Part shown: piece after piece, positions 46,593 to 62,875 of the stretch
Position numbering within the stretch: the first letter of the stretch is position 1
How the letters are laid out: each line of letters begins with the position of its first letter
Source: Sipunculus nudus
Lineage: Eukaryota > Annelida > Sipuncula > Golfingiida > Sipunculidae
Reading direction: 5' to 3'
NCBI GenBank assembly: GCA_026874595.1
Contig: CM049317.1
Span: 58,384,618 to 58,448,617, forward strand
Length of the DNA: 64,000 nucleotides
Made by a program: the position numbers and the translations under genes
Notes under the pieces: model-generated
The model's database searches: none
What the model saw: the letters and a program-made list of their open reading frames with translations, nothing else
What the model was told of the DNA's origin: nothing

Positions 46593-48474
46593 TGATGGTG
46601 ATAAGATGCAACACAAGGACAGACTAAATACCGAATAAAAGTGGAATCCCAAGACGTCACATATACAAGGGTGTACGAGTTTTGATTGTTAGAGTAACTG
46701 ACTATATTTTGTTGCATTCAACAGAACTATGGGTTCGCCTGTGTAATTTCTTTTTCTGGGTTAATCTTTCAAGGTTCTAATAAAAATGATCCAAATTGGT
46801 TTTATGATAACCCTGGATTGATTTGGTATTTTGTCTGGTGATATCAGTAATTTTCTAAAATGGAGCACGTAATTATAATAATAATCTATAAGAAATTGAT
46901 TATGTTGCGATTTTGAATACATGTTAGTCAAGATTTTAATGGAATAATTTAACCATTAACATAACCGCTAGTCTCAAAATCCCAATATAAATACTTTATG
47001 ATACATTTCAGGTGACGTGTGCATGAAAATAACACCATGCAATGAAATCGACATCAACGGACGGCGAAATTAACATCAGCAATGGCATGCAGGTACAGGC
47101 AGGCATGCGAAGCGAAAGCGTCTCCGTCTCTTTCAAGGACAAAGCACGTTTTGTGGAAGGACAACGCAACGCTATTAACAACATTTGAAGAGAATACACA
47201 CTGTTTTATAATCTCTGGGTTTATTTATTTAAAAATACGGCACTTACCCCGACCAGGGAGGCAGGGTGGCTTTTCTTCAACCGTCTAGGTCGCTTCTAGG
47301 CTATGAGACTGCTGAATTCTTCGTTTGGCTGCGCCGCCTTGGAGCCCAGCGCCATGCAGCCTTTCCCCTGACAGCCGCTGTCATAAATTATAATCTCATT
47401 AGTCTCCACTCGCAGAACTCAGTCTCTTTTAAGCTACGCATGGAATGCTCAAATCTGTAATTTAAGAGAATACGAACGTGATTGGCTGACAAGCATTTGA
47501 GAAATTTCTTTAAGTTTACTCAATTGTAATTGCCCTAAGCTGTTTAAATGTATGCAATTAAACTATTACTCTATGTAGAGCCACATATTGATAATATTAA
47601 AATTGAATCGATAAAAGACTAGTGAAGCTAGTAATTACCCGTGGAAGTGTGAACAATGTAACGAACGTGTATGGAAACTGAGAAGGCTTTAAAGTATTTA
47701 TTGAAGGAGTACATTATATACTTTATCAACATCCAGAAATAGGGAAACCGATTTTCATTGTGCAACAAAACCAGGTGTAAGTTATTTCAGTTTGTTTTAT
47801 TTTCTTGTAAAGATTTTTCACTCCCTAGTTTAATCTGTATTTATAGTTTTTTAACCTCGTGTGTCAAATTCGAATTAGTAACAGGTAACAGGTTAAACCA
47901 AGTTATAAATAGCAATATATTTAGTTAAACCTTTACCAAATACAAAAATCTTGAGTAGAAATAACACCTGAACCCTATAGTTTCCTTTTGGAGCAAATCT
48001 TACTCAATTTTTCTTACTTAATTTCCTATGAGGGGGATATAATTTCGTGTGTTGTTATATATATATCATCCTCCATAAATTGCTTCAAGAATTCGACTTA
48101 AAAATAAATATAAACAAAAAAATAAAAATTAAAAGGAATTACTTGACTAAATATTTGCTCTGCAATAACGTTGTGTGGCAAATATTTTTGCTTTAATTTT
48201 ATAATTTATAATAATGGCTTTCATCTAGGTATATCTATACGATACGCATGCAGACTAACAATTCTTAGGGGATTATAGGATTCTGATAAGAGAAACCTGA
48301 ATTCCAGAACAGTTTATATAATTACAACTATCAGTAGAAGTCATTCCCTTATAATCATAAGATTATCTCTGTTTACCGAGCCAGGCATATATATTTGAAC
48401 TAATATTGTATATACTACAATTTGTGTTTAGTAAATATCTCTGCATTTCCACCAAGACATATACATTTGTAAAT
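46591..48474. other. AT-rich DNA with a GC-richer patch at 47050-47450; no gene seen
   Basis: Frames of 60-68 codons (47082-47288, 47266-47460; minus 47008-47199) lie in the GC-richer patch and are unrecognised. No repeat family was recognised. Confidence 0.45.
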
Positions 48475-48475
48475 T

Positions 48476-48508
<33 letters not shown>

Positions 48509-48525
48509 ATATACATATATATATA
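48475..48525. repeat. (TA)n array inside an inverted repeat
   Basis: The TA array is flanked by ATTTGTAAATTTATATATA on the left and ATATAAATTTGTATG on the right, so AAATTTATATA...TATATAAATTT is palindromic. It resembles, less strictly, the palindrome at 14059-14112. Confidence 0.8.
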
Positions 48526-51144
<2,619 letters not shown>

Positions 51145-54100
51145 GTCACGTTTGGATATCGGAGATTGTATCGTTATTTTAACCGTTTAAACACAAACTA
51201 TTCAACAGATAAATTTAAATTTATTTAATTATTATGTAAATATTACATAAAAACTGATGAATGAGTTAAGTGGATTTAAGAATTAATTCGAATTCTCTAC
51301 TATTCATCAGATACATCAATGAAGCAAAGGTCAAGCTTTGAACTTTTGTAAGTTCAGAGAACCATCTTAGAATGTTCAGTCAAAGAGTCGGAAAGGCGGT
51401 TTGTTTCAGACGAGATTATAACAATGTCAGCATGTATAATACACCAGCGGATTCGCAGTTTCAAAGAAAAGCATTCAATAAAACAGACATTGGGCGTTCA
51501 AACCTATTGCTTCAATTTACATTTCACCTGCTGTCCCTGGACATGTTTGGACCTTCAAATGATCAAGAGGTATTATACAGTGATTAACATTATGGTATTG
51601 TCTGTCACTGCACCTGCATGCAACAAGGGGTGTATGATCAAAGCTAGGAAATTCATTTATTATAATGATATGTGGTGAGGTACATGACGCTAAGCCTATC
51701 CTACCTCCAATTGGTCAGAAGAGTTTTAAGATCGGCGTGCTTGTATAACTATTCCCAGAGAAAAAGAACTGAATTCAGGCGCACTATATCTTGAAAAATC
51801 GTATCTTGCTTTTAAAAATAGTTCTTATATCATTTGACTCATAATTAATGTATATTTGTTGCGTAAAAATACAAACGGCTGTCTCATTATTTTTTTTTTA
51901 TTTTCAGGCATACAGGTGAACTTACATTAAACTTAATTTGAAATATTCAATCTCGCATTGGCGTGTTAAATTCTATAAAAAAAGATATAATGTTTGAATA
52001 GGTCTAAGTATAATGATTTACAATAATTTCATGTTAACATAAATGATCAGAAAGTCTGAAAACACACATTAAATATAAAGTTAATAAATTAACCTTATAG
52101 CATATAAAAACAAGAAAGCATGTTTAGGATACTATTTGTTCTGTTTATCGTTAAAAATTATCCAGGCATCGAACCTTTCGATAATTTAAAAGGAAAATTA
52201 TGCATGAAGTGTATTTATATGCTAATGACTTTTAATTTTTTTGTCGGCTTATAGTTAATTTAAAAAAAAAATAAGTAGTAAAATTTGATTTTCCACCATG
52301 GCACGTGATATACTTATATATAGCAAGATATACACCATTAGGACATTATTATGATATATGTGGAGCGGTCCGTGGAAATGATCGCATTTTAAAATGTTTT
52401 TAAGACCTGTAAAAATGCAAATTGTATGGCATAAAAAAGTAAAGAAGACACTCATATTTATATAAATAGTATATACTATAAGTGATGTACTGACTATATT
52501 CTGGCCCCGCATATAAACACATATTTTTATGTATGCAAATTAATGAAACAATAATAATAATAAGAAGAAGTACATGCACACACACATGTATATACATATA
52601 TATTAAATACAAAGCTCCTGGTGTTTTAGATCTAATAATAATAAAGAGTATAAGATAATATTATATAGAGGGTTTCGTCATTATATTAAATCAATGGTAT
52701 CTGCAAGATTAACCTTTATTATTGTACATAAGATACCGCATTTAAATAGAAGTATAATTAGGAAAATTCAATTCGCACCTTCAGTAAGCTTTTTTTTAAT
52801 TCTATCACATTTTAGAAAAGAATAAAATAAAACAAATAAACATTATTTCCATAGGAAGTGCGACATTTTCTGTGTCTGTACCCTTTCCATTTCCATTTAA
52901 ATAATATTTATTTAACATATGCTTTCGATTAAGTTGAAAGTATATAAATGAAGGATAACGAAGTATACGCTTAACTGATAATGAAATATTATTTCTTTTA
53001 GATTAATTTATATCCATCTAAACAAACTCCAAGCGTTTACATTTTTTTAACACTAGAACAATTCAATATATTCCGTCTGATACCATATAATGTAAAACGA
53101 AAGTTAACTTGATAAAAATGCATACCACTCTTAGAGGAATTATGGTCGGAAATTCTTTCTTTGACTATAATTATATTTTTTTTCAATTTAACATTAAAAA
53201 AAACATATATGCACACGTTTTCTCAAGCTGATTTATTCGTTTAAATTCTTTCGAGTATTCTTTCTCTTTATAATATAATTGATTCAAAAGCCTGTTGTTT
53301 CCATTCAACATCACTATTTGGATGTTTTTCTGTATACTCATTTGATTGATTATTTATTATTTAATTTATATCATCTAAAGATGAACTATTATATTTATGT
53401 TTTCCACGGGACGCAATTTAAGACACAATCAAATTTTATTCAAATTAATAAGATTGTCTTTAAAAGGTATTTATAATTTAAATTATCAGTTCTATATAAA
53501 TGCAGGTTAATGCTTCTTTATACCTTACCTATAATATTTATGTACACTATACAGACAGACCAAAATGGTGGCAAGTATCTGTTGATTTTTTTTTCTTAAA
53601 TATAATCAATTATGAACGAATTCATTGTGAGATAAATTTACAGTTAAATTCTTTTACGAAAATGGAATTCCGATAACTCACTTGTCACCTTTTATGTTTA
53701 AAAAAATAAACCAATTTTGCAAATAAACAGAATACTTGTATATGAATAATTGTTTGCTATATATAACTAATTATACGTGGAGACAAGAAATTATTCAAAT
53801 TATTGTACCATGGTCGAAATACACGTCTTAATTCTCAACATATAAAAGTATAAGTTTCTGCACGTTTCGGGGGGGCACGTTATCTACAGGATATGGTTTA
53901 GTTCAAAATAAATGACTATTTTCTTTATTTTTGGACCTCCATGCATTAAGACGACTATGATTTAATTTATTACTATTATTATGAGGATATAATTAATTAT
54001 GAAGCCATCCTACTTTGTTAAATATCTTCCATTTGCCCACATAGTTATCAACTTATTAATTCTAAATTAATAATCAATCTTTTATATAATTTGTGCACTT

Positions 54101-55131
54101 ACACCATGCAAAGATTCAATAAATAGTTCTTACTAATACGCTTATCGTCGCATGGATTGCAAAATTGCATTTTATTATTTAATTCATTTGATTATTTTGA
54201 GTTTCTGCCAGTCAGTGACCATGTCCACCATATTGACGTAACGAGTCGATGAAAAACACATTCATATAGTATTATTTTTAAAGGGGAATTATGTTTTAAA
54301 TAGGCCAATCAATGATCCTGTCTAATATACTTCTTTCCTTTTACTAAAGTGTTTTAAATGTGTTGCATGGTTATACAAATTCAACACATTTAAGATTAAA
54401 CTTTTACTAATATGATATGTGTTAGGCTAGAAAACGTCATCACATTTTAGAAAGAAATGTCTTTTTTTTGTAAGTTATTTGGTAGAAAAATTAAGGTTTG
54501 TTTAAGATGTAGCAACCCTTTTGAAAAATTTTAAATCAATTCAATAAATACTTAAACTAGACGATGCATATTTCTTTTTACACTTGATACAGTATTTTTT
54601 TTATTATTTATTGGAGACATGTTCATTCATTTTTATATGATATTTTAAGGTTATTTTCAGAGATATTTTTAGAGTACACATTAGTAAATACCAACAAGAT
54701 CATTACAGTAAATTTCATGACAATTTTTCAAATTGTTTTCGTCAAGTTTCCTTTCCAGCTTCAAATATAATTTTTAACTTTTGTTTCAATTACTAACAAA
54801 CAAATAAATTTCATTACATATACCATCATAAAAAACAGTGTCAGGTTTCTAATGATATATATTATCTGGGTCTATTATAAATTTTAAAAGACTTCTGGAT
54901 TTATTTTAAATGAAGTGTTATTCGCCACGCATGGATCCTATACCTGTAAATATTGTAGTTTCCAAAGTACTTTAAGCTAGCTTAATTATGGTTCAATATA
55001 ATCTTAATGTGGCTTTACATTGGTACAGAACCATAGTTTATATTTGTACATATTACATTGTTATGTATACGTATTCATTTTTACTTATAAGTATACCATG
55101 TGATGTATATAATATACACACCCATATATTT

Positions 55132-55135
<4 letters not shown>
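51145..55135. other. Very AT-rich DNA, no gene seen
   Basis: Only short frames (up to 85 codons), none recognised. A diverged copy of the GGGTCTATTATAAATTTTAA/ACTTCTGGAT repeat lies at about 54868-54912. Confidence 0.55.

Positions 55136-55190
<55 letters not shown>
55136..55190. repeat. (TA)n microsatellite
   Basis: About 55 bp of TA repeats. Confidence 0.95.
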
Positions 55191-55194
<4 letters not shown>

Positions 55195-55977
55195 TTTTGA
55201 AGTTAAAGGGGAGTCAAGTGCTAAATTTATAACCTTCAATTGTTTACATATAAAAAATTAAATAAAATCAAGAACGATATAAGTAACTGTCGTTTCAAGT
55301 TTCTCATTAAAATTTTGTCGACTTGATCAGCATTTCTGCATGACAATTACATTTTACACACAAAATATGTTGACTTTATTTAACTATTAATATTACCTAT
55401 TAACTTGTAATTCAGTATAATTATTTTGTATATATAATTATTATGTATTCATGCGGGGTATAATAAAATAAGACGGATCTATATTAAAAATTCAGCTTAA
55501 ATATCAACAAAATATTTTTGTATATATTCTGAAAAAAATATGTGAAGTAATTCCATGCATTTAAAAATTATTTAAATGGTTAGTTATTTAAATTATATAT
55601 GTTTATTTTAATTGTTCATACTTACATTTATCTATTACAGTTATGTATTCGAGTGCACTTTACATCCGAGTGCAATGCACATCTTCTTTTTCCTAAAGAA
55701 AATTTGAATGGACATTTTATAGATTATTATGTTAATGTTTAAGTTAATTTATACATGCTTTTACTAGAATGTTAAATAACTATCAGCTCACGATGCCGAA
55801 TTTAAGTTTTAATGATATAGTCTAATTTTGTATGCCTAATAATTTGTTAGTATAGTTCGCGCATGCATATTATAAATCATTATAGTATGTGGCAGAGCTT
55901 TTTTTCTAATAGATGGACTCGGTATGATTTCACTTGAGTCCTAGATCACTGAGCTATCAAGATATTATATTTTATAT

Positions 55978-55978
<1 letters not shown>
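55191..55978. other. Very AT-rich DNA, no gene seen
   Basis: Nothing recognisable. Confidence 0.5.
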
Positions 55979-56018
<40 letters not shown>

Positions 56019-56045
56019 GGAGAGAGAGAGAGAGAGAGAGAGGGG

Positions 56046-56081
<36 letters not shown>

Positions 56082-56176
56082 TAGAGAGAGAGAGAGAACT
56101 AGAGAGAGAGAGAGAGGGCTATAGAGAGAGAGAGAGCAAGAGAGAGAGACAGGCAGGCAGACACAGACAGAGAGAG
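55979..56176. repeat. (TA)n-(GA)n compound microsatellite
   Basis: TA repeats (55979-56014) switch into about 160 bp of GA with GGGGGGG, ACTAGA and GACAGGCAGGCAGACA interruptions. The long Glu-Arg and Ser-Leu frames on the two strands are translations of the repeat. Confidence 0.95.
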
Positions 56177-56700
56177 GGAATTCTAGGCATGCACATGTAA
56201 TTGATATAGTCATATAAATTCTCTGGTAACTGACACTGACAGCTAGGCAGGAGGCACTTGTTAAGTCAGCTGACTCTTGCAAGACTGCGTTGTAGATTTC
56301 AGGGTAAGGTGATACCGTAAACACCCCAAGTCGGCACGTTCTGTGTAAACAACGGCGGCAAAAAGCTGGCGGTGCTTTCTGCCAATGCAAACACAACCAA
56401 GTATACAGAGAGCACTTTTTTGCTTTATGTTATTTGCATTCCCTCCGCATAGGGGCGTGGGTCTCCATGACTGCAAAAGTAGTATCATATATACAAGAGA
56501 ACTCCAGCAACCTTGCATACACGTGTATATATATTTTAAATTCAGAAATACAATTTCGTGGAAAATCATTGGCGGGATGGGGGGGGGGGATTATTCCCAT
56601 ATGTTTTAAGTATTAAGAAAAAAATCAGGTCATGCATATCTCACTTTATAATTAAAATCCATATTTACAATGTGCACAACTATACATATATGTATATATG

Positions 56701-56703
<3 letters not shown>
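56177..56703. other. GC-richer patch, no gene recognised
   Basis: Frames on both strands (plus 56385-56609; minus 56261-56569, 102 codons) are unrecognised. G10 lies near 56580. Confidence 0.4.
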
Positions 56704-56738
<35 letters not shown>

Positions 56739-56754
56739 TGTATATATATACACA

Positions 56755-56807
<53 letters not shown>
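56704..56807. repeat. Two (TA)n arrays separated by a short spacer
   Basis: TA at 56704-56736 and 56759-56807, with GTTTGTATATATATACACAA between. Confidence 0.93.
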
Positions 56808-56810
<3 letters not shown>

Positions 56811-57059
56811 TAAAAATTTGCCTTAATCAAATAAAGATTTGCAACAGGCCTGGATATGTAATTATTAATGATATGCAATGTTGATGAGTTAACACTATAA
56901 TCAAACATTACAATACATCAGCTTTTCGAAAGTCTTTAATTTCTTGGTACGGGTATCAACCAAGTATATGCGGAAAAATGATATTTTCGCTGCGTGAATT
57001 TGTGTCTCACTCGCACTTTGTTTATACATAATGAGTTAAAAAGCAAAGTTAAAATATAT

Positions 57060-57135
57060 ATGTCAAAGACTTGTAAAAATACGTTACGTGCATTTTCCCA
57101 TGAGGTGGCTATAAAGCTACATTTCACAGAAAATC
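57060..57135 (+). repeat. Direct repeat, copy 1
   Basis: Contains CTTGTAAAAATACGTTACGT, TTCCCATG and GGCTATAAAGCTACATT. These recur in the same order at 58005-58088. Confidence 0.75.
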
Positions 57136-57540
57136 CATGTCACGATATACGTATATGTCATGATCTCCAGGGCCTTTGTATCACGATTAACCGTAATTAT
57201 ATAAAGTAAATGTATACAAGAAATGGATATTTCATGTCCGCAAAAGGGTTATACAGTATCTTTCTGTATAGTACAAAGACCTCAACTGAGATCACAAAGA
57301 GATGAAATATATAACATCTACATGAGTTTTGTTTTAGAAAATAAATTTGGCATGAAAACATTTCCTTTTATTTAAGTGTGAAGAGCGACCAAAAGTTAAA
57401 AGACTGTAATATCACTATATCTACTAACAATGTATACGTTGTTAACCAGGAACACACTTAAGTTTATAGTTATAGTCGGCTTTCGGATGCTCTGGTGCAT
57501 TTCTCCCATGCATGCTTCTGAATACATTTTAGAAACAAAA
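57136..57540. other. AT-rich DNA, no gene seen
   Basis: Nothing recognisable. Confidence 0.5.
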
Positions 57541-57541
57541 C

Positions 57542-57638
<97 letters not shown>
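57541..57638. repeat. (TA)n microsatellite
   Basis: About 98 bp of TA repeats with a few ACATA and TTTATA interruptions. A C16 run follows at 57664-57679. Confidence 0.95.
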
Positions 57639-57639
<1 letters not shown>

Positions 57640-57967
57640 CAGCGCAGCCAAGGTGGGCCACAGCCCCCCCCCCCCCCCCTTGCGGCTCCTCCTGTACATC
57701 CTGTTACATCCTGTACTTCCAACCTCGTCTAACCCTTAGTCTGAAAATGATTACTTTTTTTCTAAAACACAATCATGAAGTCCTGTCACTGGAATCCGCA
57801 GACTTGTGACTTATTTCAGTATAAAGCATTTCACAGGCATGTAATAATTAATGTAATATAATTGTTTATTGATAATTCTATACATTTCATTAGGTTTGAC
57901 CCTTCAAATATGATATGCTTTTATTTATTCATCGTGTATCGGGTAAAACTGATGTGCCGTTTATACA

Positions 57968-57970
57968 TAC

Positions 57971-58006
<36 letters not shown>
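57968..58006. repeat. (TA)n microsatellite
   Basis: TA repeats with one AAATA interruption, directly upstream of the second copy of the 57.1-kb repeat. Confidence 0.9.
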
Positions 58007-58086
58007 GATAAAGTCTTGTAAAATACGTTAAGTGTATGCATATTCCCATGTATATATAGGGGCTATAAAGCTACATTGCATAGCAA

Positions 58087-58088
<2 letters not shown>
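58005..58088 (+). repeat. Direct repeat, copy 2
   Basis: Matches 57060-57135: CTTGTAAAATACGTTAAGTG, TTCCCATG, GGGGCTATAAAGCTACATT and a GCATAGCAAAT end matching the first copy's CACAGAAAAT. It carries small insertions of TA-type sequence (ATGCATA, TATATATA). The copies are 945 bp apart. Confidence 0.75.

Positions 58089-58142
<54 letters not shown>
58087..58142. repeat. (TA)n microsatellite
   Basis: TA repeats with a phase shift (ATTATA) near 58113. Confidence 0.93.
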
Positions 58143-58143
<1 letters not shown>

Positions 58144-58225
58144 CTCTGGAGAAAAACAACACCAGTGTTATACCGCTCTGGCCTAGTCTGTAGGTCATAG
58201 AGCACTTTACAACGGAGGGTAACAC

Positions 58226-58230
<5 letters not shown>

Positions 58231-58302
<72 letters not shown>
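58231..58302. repeat. (TA)n microsatellite
   Basis: About 70 bp of TA repeats with one ACATA interruption. Confidence 0.95.
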
Positions 58303-58349
58303 AATGCTTCAATTCGGCCTCCTCTTGTCCCTTTTATCATGGCAACGCC

Positions 58350-58350
<1 letters not shown>

Positions 58351-58397
<47 letters not shown>
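58351..58397. repeat. (TA)n microsatellite
   Basis: About 46 bp of TA repeats. Confidence 0.95.
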
Positions 58398-58401
<4 letters not shown>

Positions 58402-58724
58402 CTTCACTATAGTAATTATGGCACTCTGTTTTATATCGTTTGTTTAATATCGTTATATATGTACGTTTCCTCAAAGCTTTTTTATATATCTTTGTTTTAT
58501 ATCATGGAAAATGCAGAGTTTTTTTCCAAAACTAATGTAATGAGAAAAGTGGATGATTATTCAGCTAACAAACTAATATCCTATAAATTAAGATAACTTA
58601 TGCATGTTTTATAACCTTTGATTATTTTTAAGCATTTCCAAATTCTATACAGTGAAAAGAAAATGTTGTTACTCTAAAATTACTCAACAGCACTTTTGTT
58701 TTTAATATTTCTTTAATGCTATAA

Positions 58725-59010
58725 TGCCCCCACCAAGGGTGAGAGCTCTGCAGGCTTATTAGGAAGGCCGTGCCCAACGGCCGTGTTTCACTCACTAACG
58801 AGTGCGCCTTTCAGGGGTTCCTCGGTGGATTGATCCAGCAATGGGGACGATTACGCACCCACGGCCCGCAGGTGCAGTAGTCACCGGGCCTGGTTGACGC
58901 CAGTATATAGAAAAATGAGAGGAAGCGTACATGTGTTACTGCCTTGTCACATAGTCCGAATCGGAATGGAATTTTGCAGATGTACATATAGGTAGTTACG
59001 TAAGCATTAA
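58725..59010 (+). mobile_element. SINE-like element, family A copy 2
   Basis: GC-richer insert in AT-rich DNA. The segment 58845-58995 aligns by eye with 1445-1595 (CAGTAGTCACCGGGCCTG versus CAGTAGTCAACAGACCTG; then ACATGTGTTACTGCC, CACATAGTCC, GATGTACATATAG). The 5' part (58730-58840) does not match the head of copy 1 clearly. The GC-rich stretch 59090-59215 may belong to a neighbouring element. A tRNA origin is not visible in this copy. Confidence 0.5.
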
Positions 59011-59215
59011 AAAATGGAGGCGGTTACCTCCACCGAAAAAAAAAAGTTTGCAGACACTATGTCAAGTATTGTTTACATCAAGTCAACCCAGCTCGGTGGT
59101 GTGCAGTGAATGCCGGAGCCCTCACCAAGCCACCGGTTATGTGACTTGTTTTAGTCCACGCAGCTAGCTCCCTTTGCTCAGCAGAGCTAGGCTTCCCCTC
59201 CCGTCCCCACCCCCT

Positions 59216-62097
59216 CAATGAAGAGGATTTATTAAAAGATGGATGTTAATTTTCTATGTTTAATTCATTTTTCCTAGGCTTTTTCTACATTTTGGAATTT
59301 TGTTTGTGTGCATGTGTGCATCTTGAGATAAACTCCTTGCTTCAAAAGAGTTAAAAACTTTTTTCTTTCTTTTTAACGTGTGAAATTAAGCATTAAATTA
59401 TAGTTGAGATAATATTTAACATAATAAAGTTATTTGTTCTTATTCCAACCGCCAGTGTGTATACCTGTTTTGAAAAGGGATTTTTTAATCATTATTACTG
59501 ATTCTTGTTTATTTAAGTTAATAAAAGTAAGCATATACATTAAACTAAAAACCGCAATGAACAAACCTTTTCTTGGAATAGCGATCTAAGAAATAATCTA
59601 GAAGATGTAATTTTTTAGTGTTTTTATTTAAAAAGATAATTTTCTTTTAAATTTAGTTTAGGCATTTATATGATTTAAAAAATATCTGTATGCATTATTT
59701 GACATGACCAAACTAATGATAAAAATGATGCAGCTGATAATTCTAAATTTACTTTTAATTGCAGATTTTTTATTGTATTGCAAATTTATCATATTTTTAA
59801 ATTGAAAAATTCAATAAGATAAAAGTGATTCATTAAATATATCGTTATTCTCCCGCCAATATGGACATGCTGAAAAACAGGGTTTAGTATAAACTTTAAA
59901 TATTTATTTCCCGCCTCAGCAGAAAGTGAATGAGGTTATCAGTCCTGTCTGTCCTCCTGTGTCTATCTGTAAATATTTCATATGCAACACAGTATCTCAA
60001 AAACACATACTGGTTTTTCTATGACAGTCACGTCACAGTATTACATTGGTAATCATATATCTAGGAAATATTCATTATCACCAAATAGCAGGATCATTTT
60101 CTCTTCGTTTTGCAAATACTAATATAAAAAATGGAAATAAGTATATCTTGCGATTGTTGAAATTTTACAAACTTCCCCTGAGCGCCGTGACCAATGGGTC
60201 CCTTGTTTTTTTTTTATTTATTTATTCATCTTGTACAACTAATATTTCTATTTGGAATTAAATATGAGTATGTTCTGTCAAATTATTGTAAGGTATTATG
60301 TGTGTGTGTGTGTGTGTGTGCATCAATTGCCTTTGCAAGATATTTCGGCCCCCTCCCCTCCCTCAATCCTGGCTACGTCCCTGATAATACATATCATATA
60401 TCTTTTTTTTTTATATTTCTCAATTTTGTGATCACTGTGATCATTTTATGGTGTCTAAAATTCATTCAAATTTAAATAAATTTTATTTGAGCGGTCCCTA
60501 AAACTGATTTAACTGAATTTAAATTTAGATTTAATAAAACATTTAAAATTTCATTTTTCCACAAGAAAGACACACATATAAACAATTTATTTTAGATATT
60601 TTCATGCAGTTTAATAATAATTCACTAAAAACTTTTGGATTGATTTATAGATATAGCAGTTTTTGACAATAATGTTCTACGTTAACCACAGTTAATACTT
60701 ATAGGCTTGCAATGGTATAGCCCAGCTGTCCATATATTAATGTAAATTGTCATGGAACTAAAAGTATTGCTAACAAACACTCATTTACTTTTATTATTTA
60801 CATTTCGATTAGGTTATAATGACTCACTTGGACTCAAAGTAAAATCAGGTAGAAATTCGGCCTTTATTTTTTAAATCTACATATAACATAAAAGGATATT
60901 TTTCAATTAGTTTTGACTTTGTCGGATCGTGATGAAACAGCAATTAGTAATTATATATTCCCGCTTTCTAGCTTTTGTTTTATATTATGTATATATGAAA
61001 GGGCAATGTTCTGCTGAGAGCATGTATGCTATATATGTGTCATATGAGGATAAAAGTGACAATGCATGTAAGATTCACTAATATATCAGCCCTCTGCACT
61101 TCAGGTGTTGTAATAATAATAACCAAAAATCTGTCGTAATAAACACATCCGAAAAAAAGGTTCTGTGAATTTTCCATATGCCTTATAAAGCTCTGACGGG
61201 ATTCGAATCGGGAACCGGGAACCGTAAATCACCTTATTATAATCCACTATAGTGGTATATAGGAATCGTTGTAAAATCGTATTCGATGATTGAAAGATAA
61301 AAAAAGACCGATCACCGATTATTAATCGATTATTTTCTGTATATCATCTATATTATCGTGAAATATATGCTGTGTAGTATTTTACCTAAAATATAAATTC
61401 AGTCTATATATAACTTGTATACATCATGCTGAATGGTAATGGTAAAGGCCAGGTTGTTCACACTTTTTCGTTGCACACGGTTTTGTTTTAATTCTGGTTT
61501 GTGTCCCTTCCTTCTTATATCTTTGACAGAATAAGAACATTTTAGAGGAATAATAGAACTTCTTTTGATGTGAATGAATATTGTAACGCTTTTAAAAGAA
61601 TGCACAGTGTGTAACAAATAGCGCAGTTTCTGAAAAGATTCGTTTCTTATATAACATTCGTAACGAGTTTATTAAGATTAAAGGTGATTGAGTGGTTTTG
61701 ACTATATCGCACCTTTCCCAAAATTAATGAGGCTCATTTGGAAAGATTTCCACAGGTGGGAAAGGCCGTACAGGTGTGCATATTTTCAAGCGAGGATTAT
61801 CATATTTAACATACAGTTATAGATTGCTTGTAACGCCTTTATTTATATTTTTTTTCCTTTGACGCAGCCTTGTTTTACTTAAAGGCCCTGCTCAAATAAT
61901 AATAAATAAACGAGCTTATTTATCCAAAAGCCGAATTATGCACACATACATACATATAATATATTATAATCTTTAGTTACAGGTTGTATATAGATCGAAT
62001 ATATAAAGATCATATATTGAATCTACAAAGATCATATGTATATTGAGATAGATAATATTTGGATATACATATTATATCATATGGATTATATATTGCT
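59216..62097. other. AT-rich DNA, no gene seen
   Basis: A (GT)n run lies at 60299-60320. Part of the ACTTTTGGATTGATTTATAG dispersed repeat is at about 60627-60650. Frames up to 93 codons (60194-60475) are low in complexity and unrecognised. Confidence 0.5.
60299..60320. repeat. (GT)n microsatellite
   Basis: Eleven GT dinucleotides; alternating purine/pyrimidine DNA can adopt Z-form. Confidence 0.92.
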
Positions 62098-62108
62098 GGA
62101 TATATATA

Positions 62109-62149
<41 letters not shown>
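62098..62149. repeat. (TA)n microsatellite
   Basis: TA repeats with one AATTATA phase shift near 62110. Confidence 0.93.
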
Positions 62150-62151
<2 letters not shown>

Positions 62152-62461
62152 TAACTTATCAATACAAACATAAAATATAAATACTACATTGATATAGAAA
62201 TATAGACAAAATTGTAGATATAAATATTGATTTAGGTTATACGTGAATGGTTGCATGCATGTAGTCCTGCTATAAAAAAGTCATGCATGAGTATATTATT
62301 GACGAATGTGCATGTATAGACATGTAAAATTGTATCTTATCAGCACCAGCCAAAACTTGCACTGAATTACCCCGGTGTCTCATCATGTAGTCATAGAGAT
62401 CATAATTAATATCCAGAAAAGCGATCAGTTTCTTCGGAAGGCGAAGCTGATGTAAAATGGG

Positions 62462-62875
62462 TTGGCATTTGATGAAATAAAGCAAAGCATTAGAAAATTA
62501 ACGCTACATTTACACTTTAATGAAAATGGATTGACCATTATGCCGCGTATTTGCCATGTGCAGTTAAATGCCGACTTGGCCCCTAACAATACCTGCAAAA
62601 CGGTGCATTTATCACCTGTGAAGGTATTAAACGACTCCGTCCAGGGATCATCATTACGTTGTGATGAGCAGATTAATTCATTTCTGGACCCACGTGACCG
62701 CTATTGCAGACTCGCGTTTACACAGGGTATTAATGTTTCATTTCACAAAATTACAATTTATGAACCCCGCGAACAGTTAAATAAGACCGACTTTTTATCC
62801 AACCTTTTTAAAGGAAACATCCAGATAATACCTGGACCTAAAACAAAAGCAGTAAAACTAAGTGAAAGTTATTGA
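62462..62875 (+). CDS. 137-codon open frame, unrecognised; weak exon candidate
   Basis: The predicted product is hydrophilic with mixed composition, no low-complexity bias and no simple repeat, which sets it apart from most open frames here. I recognise no domain, signal peptide or transmembrane segment. Base composition is somewhat richer in GC than the flanks. No promoter, splice or polyadenylation signal was linked to it. It may be a chance frame, a lineage-specific exon or a decayed gene fragment. Confidence 0.15.
   Translation: MAFDEIKQSIRKLTLHLHFNENGLTIMPRICHVQLNADLAPNNTCKTVHLSPVKVLNDSVQGSSLRCDEQINSFLDPRDRYCRLAFTQGINVSFHKITIYEPREQLNKTDFLSNLFKGNIQIIPGPKTKAVKLSESY

Noticed and set aside
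55934-56396. Glu-Arg and Ser-Leu repeat proteins (also minus 4968-5162 and 46371-46717)
   Set aside because: They are translations of (GA)n/(CT)n and (AAT)n microsatellites.
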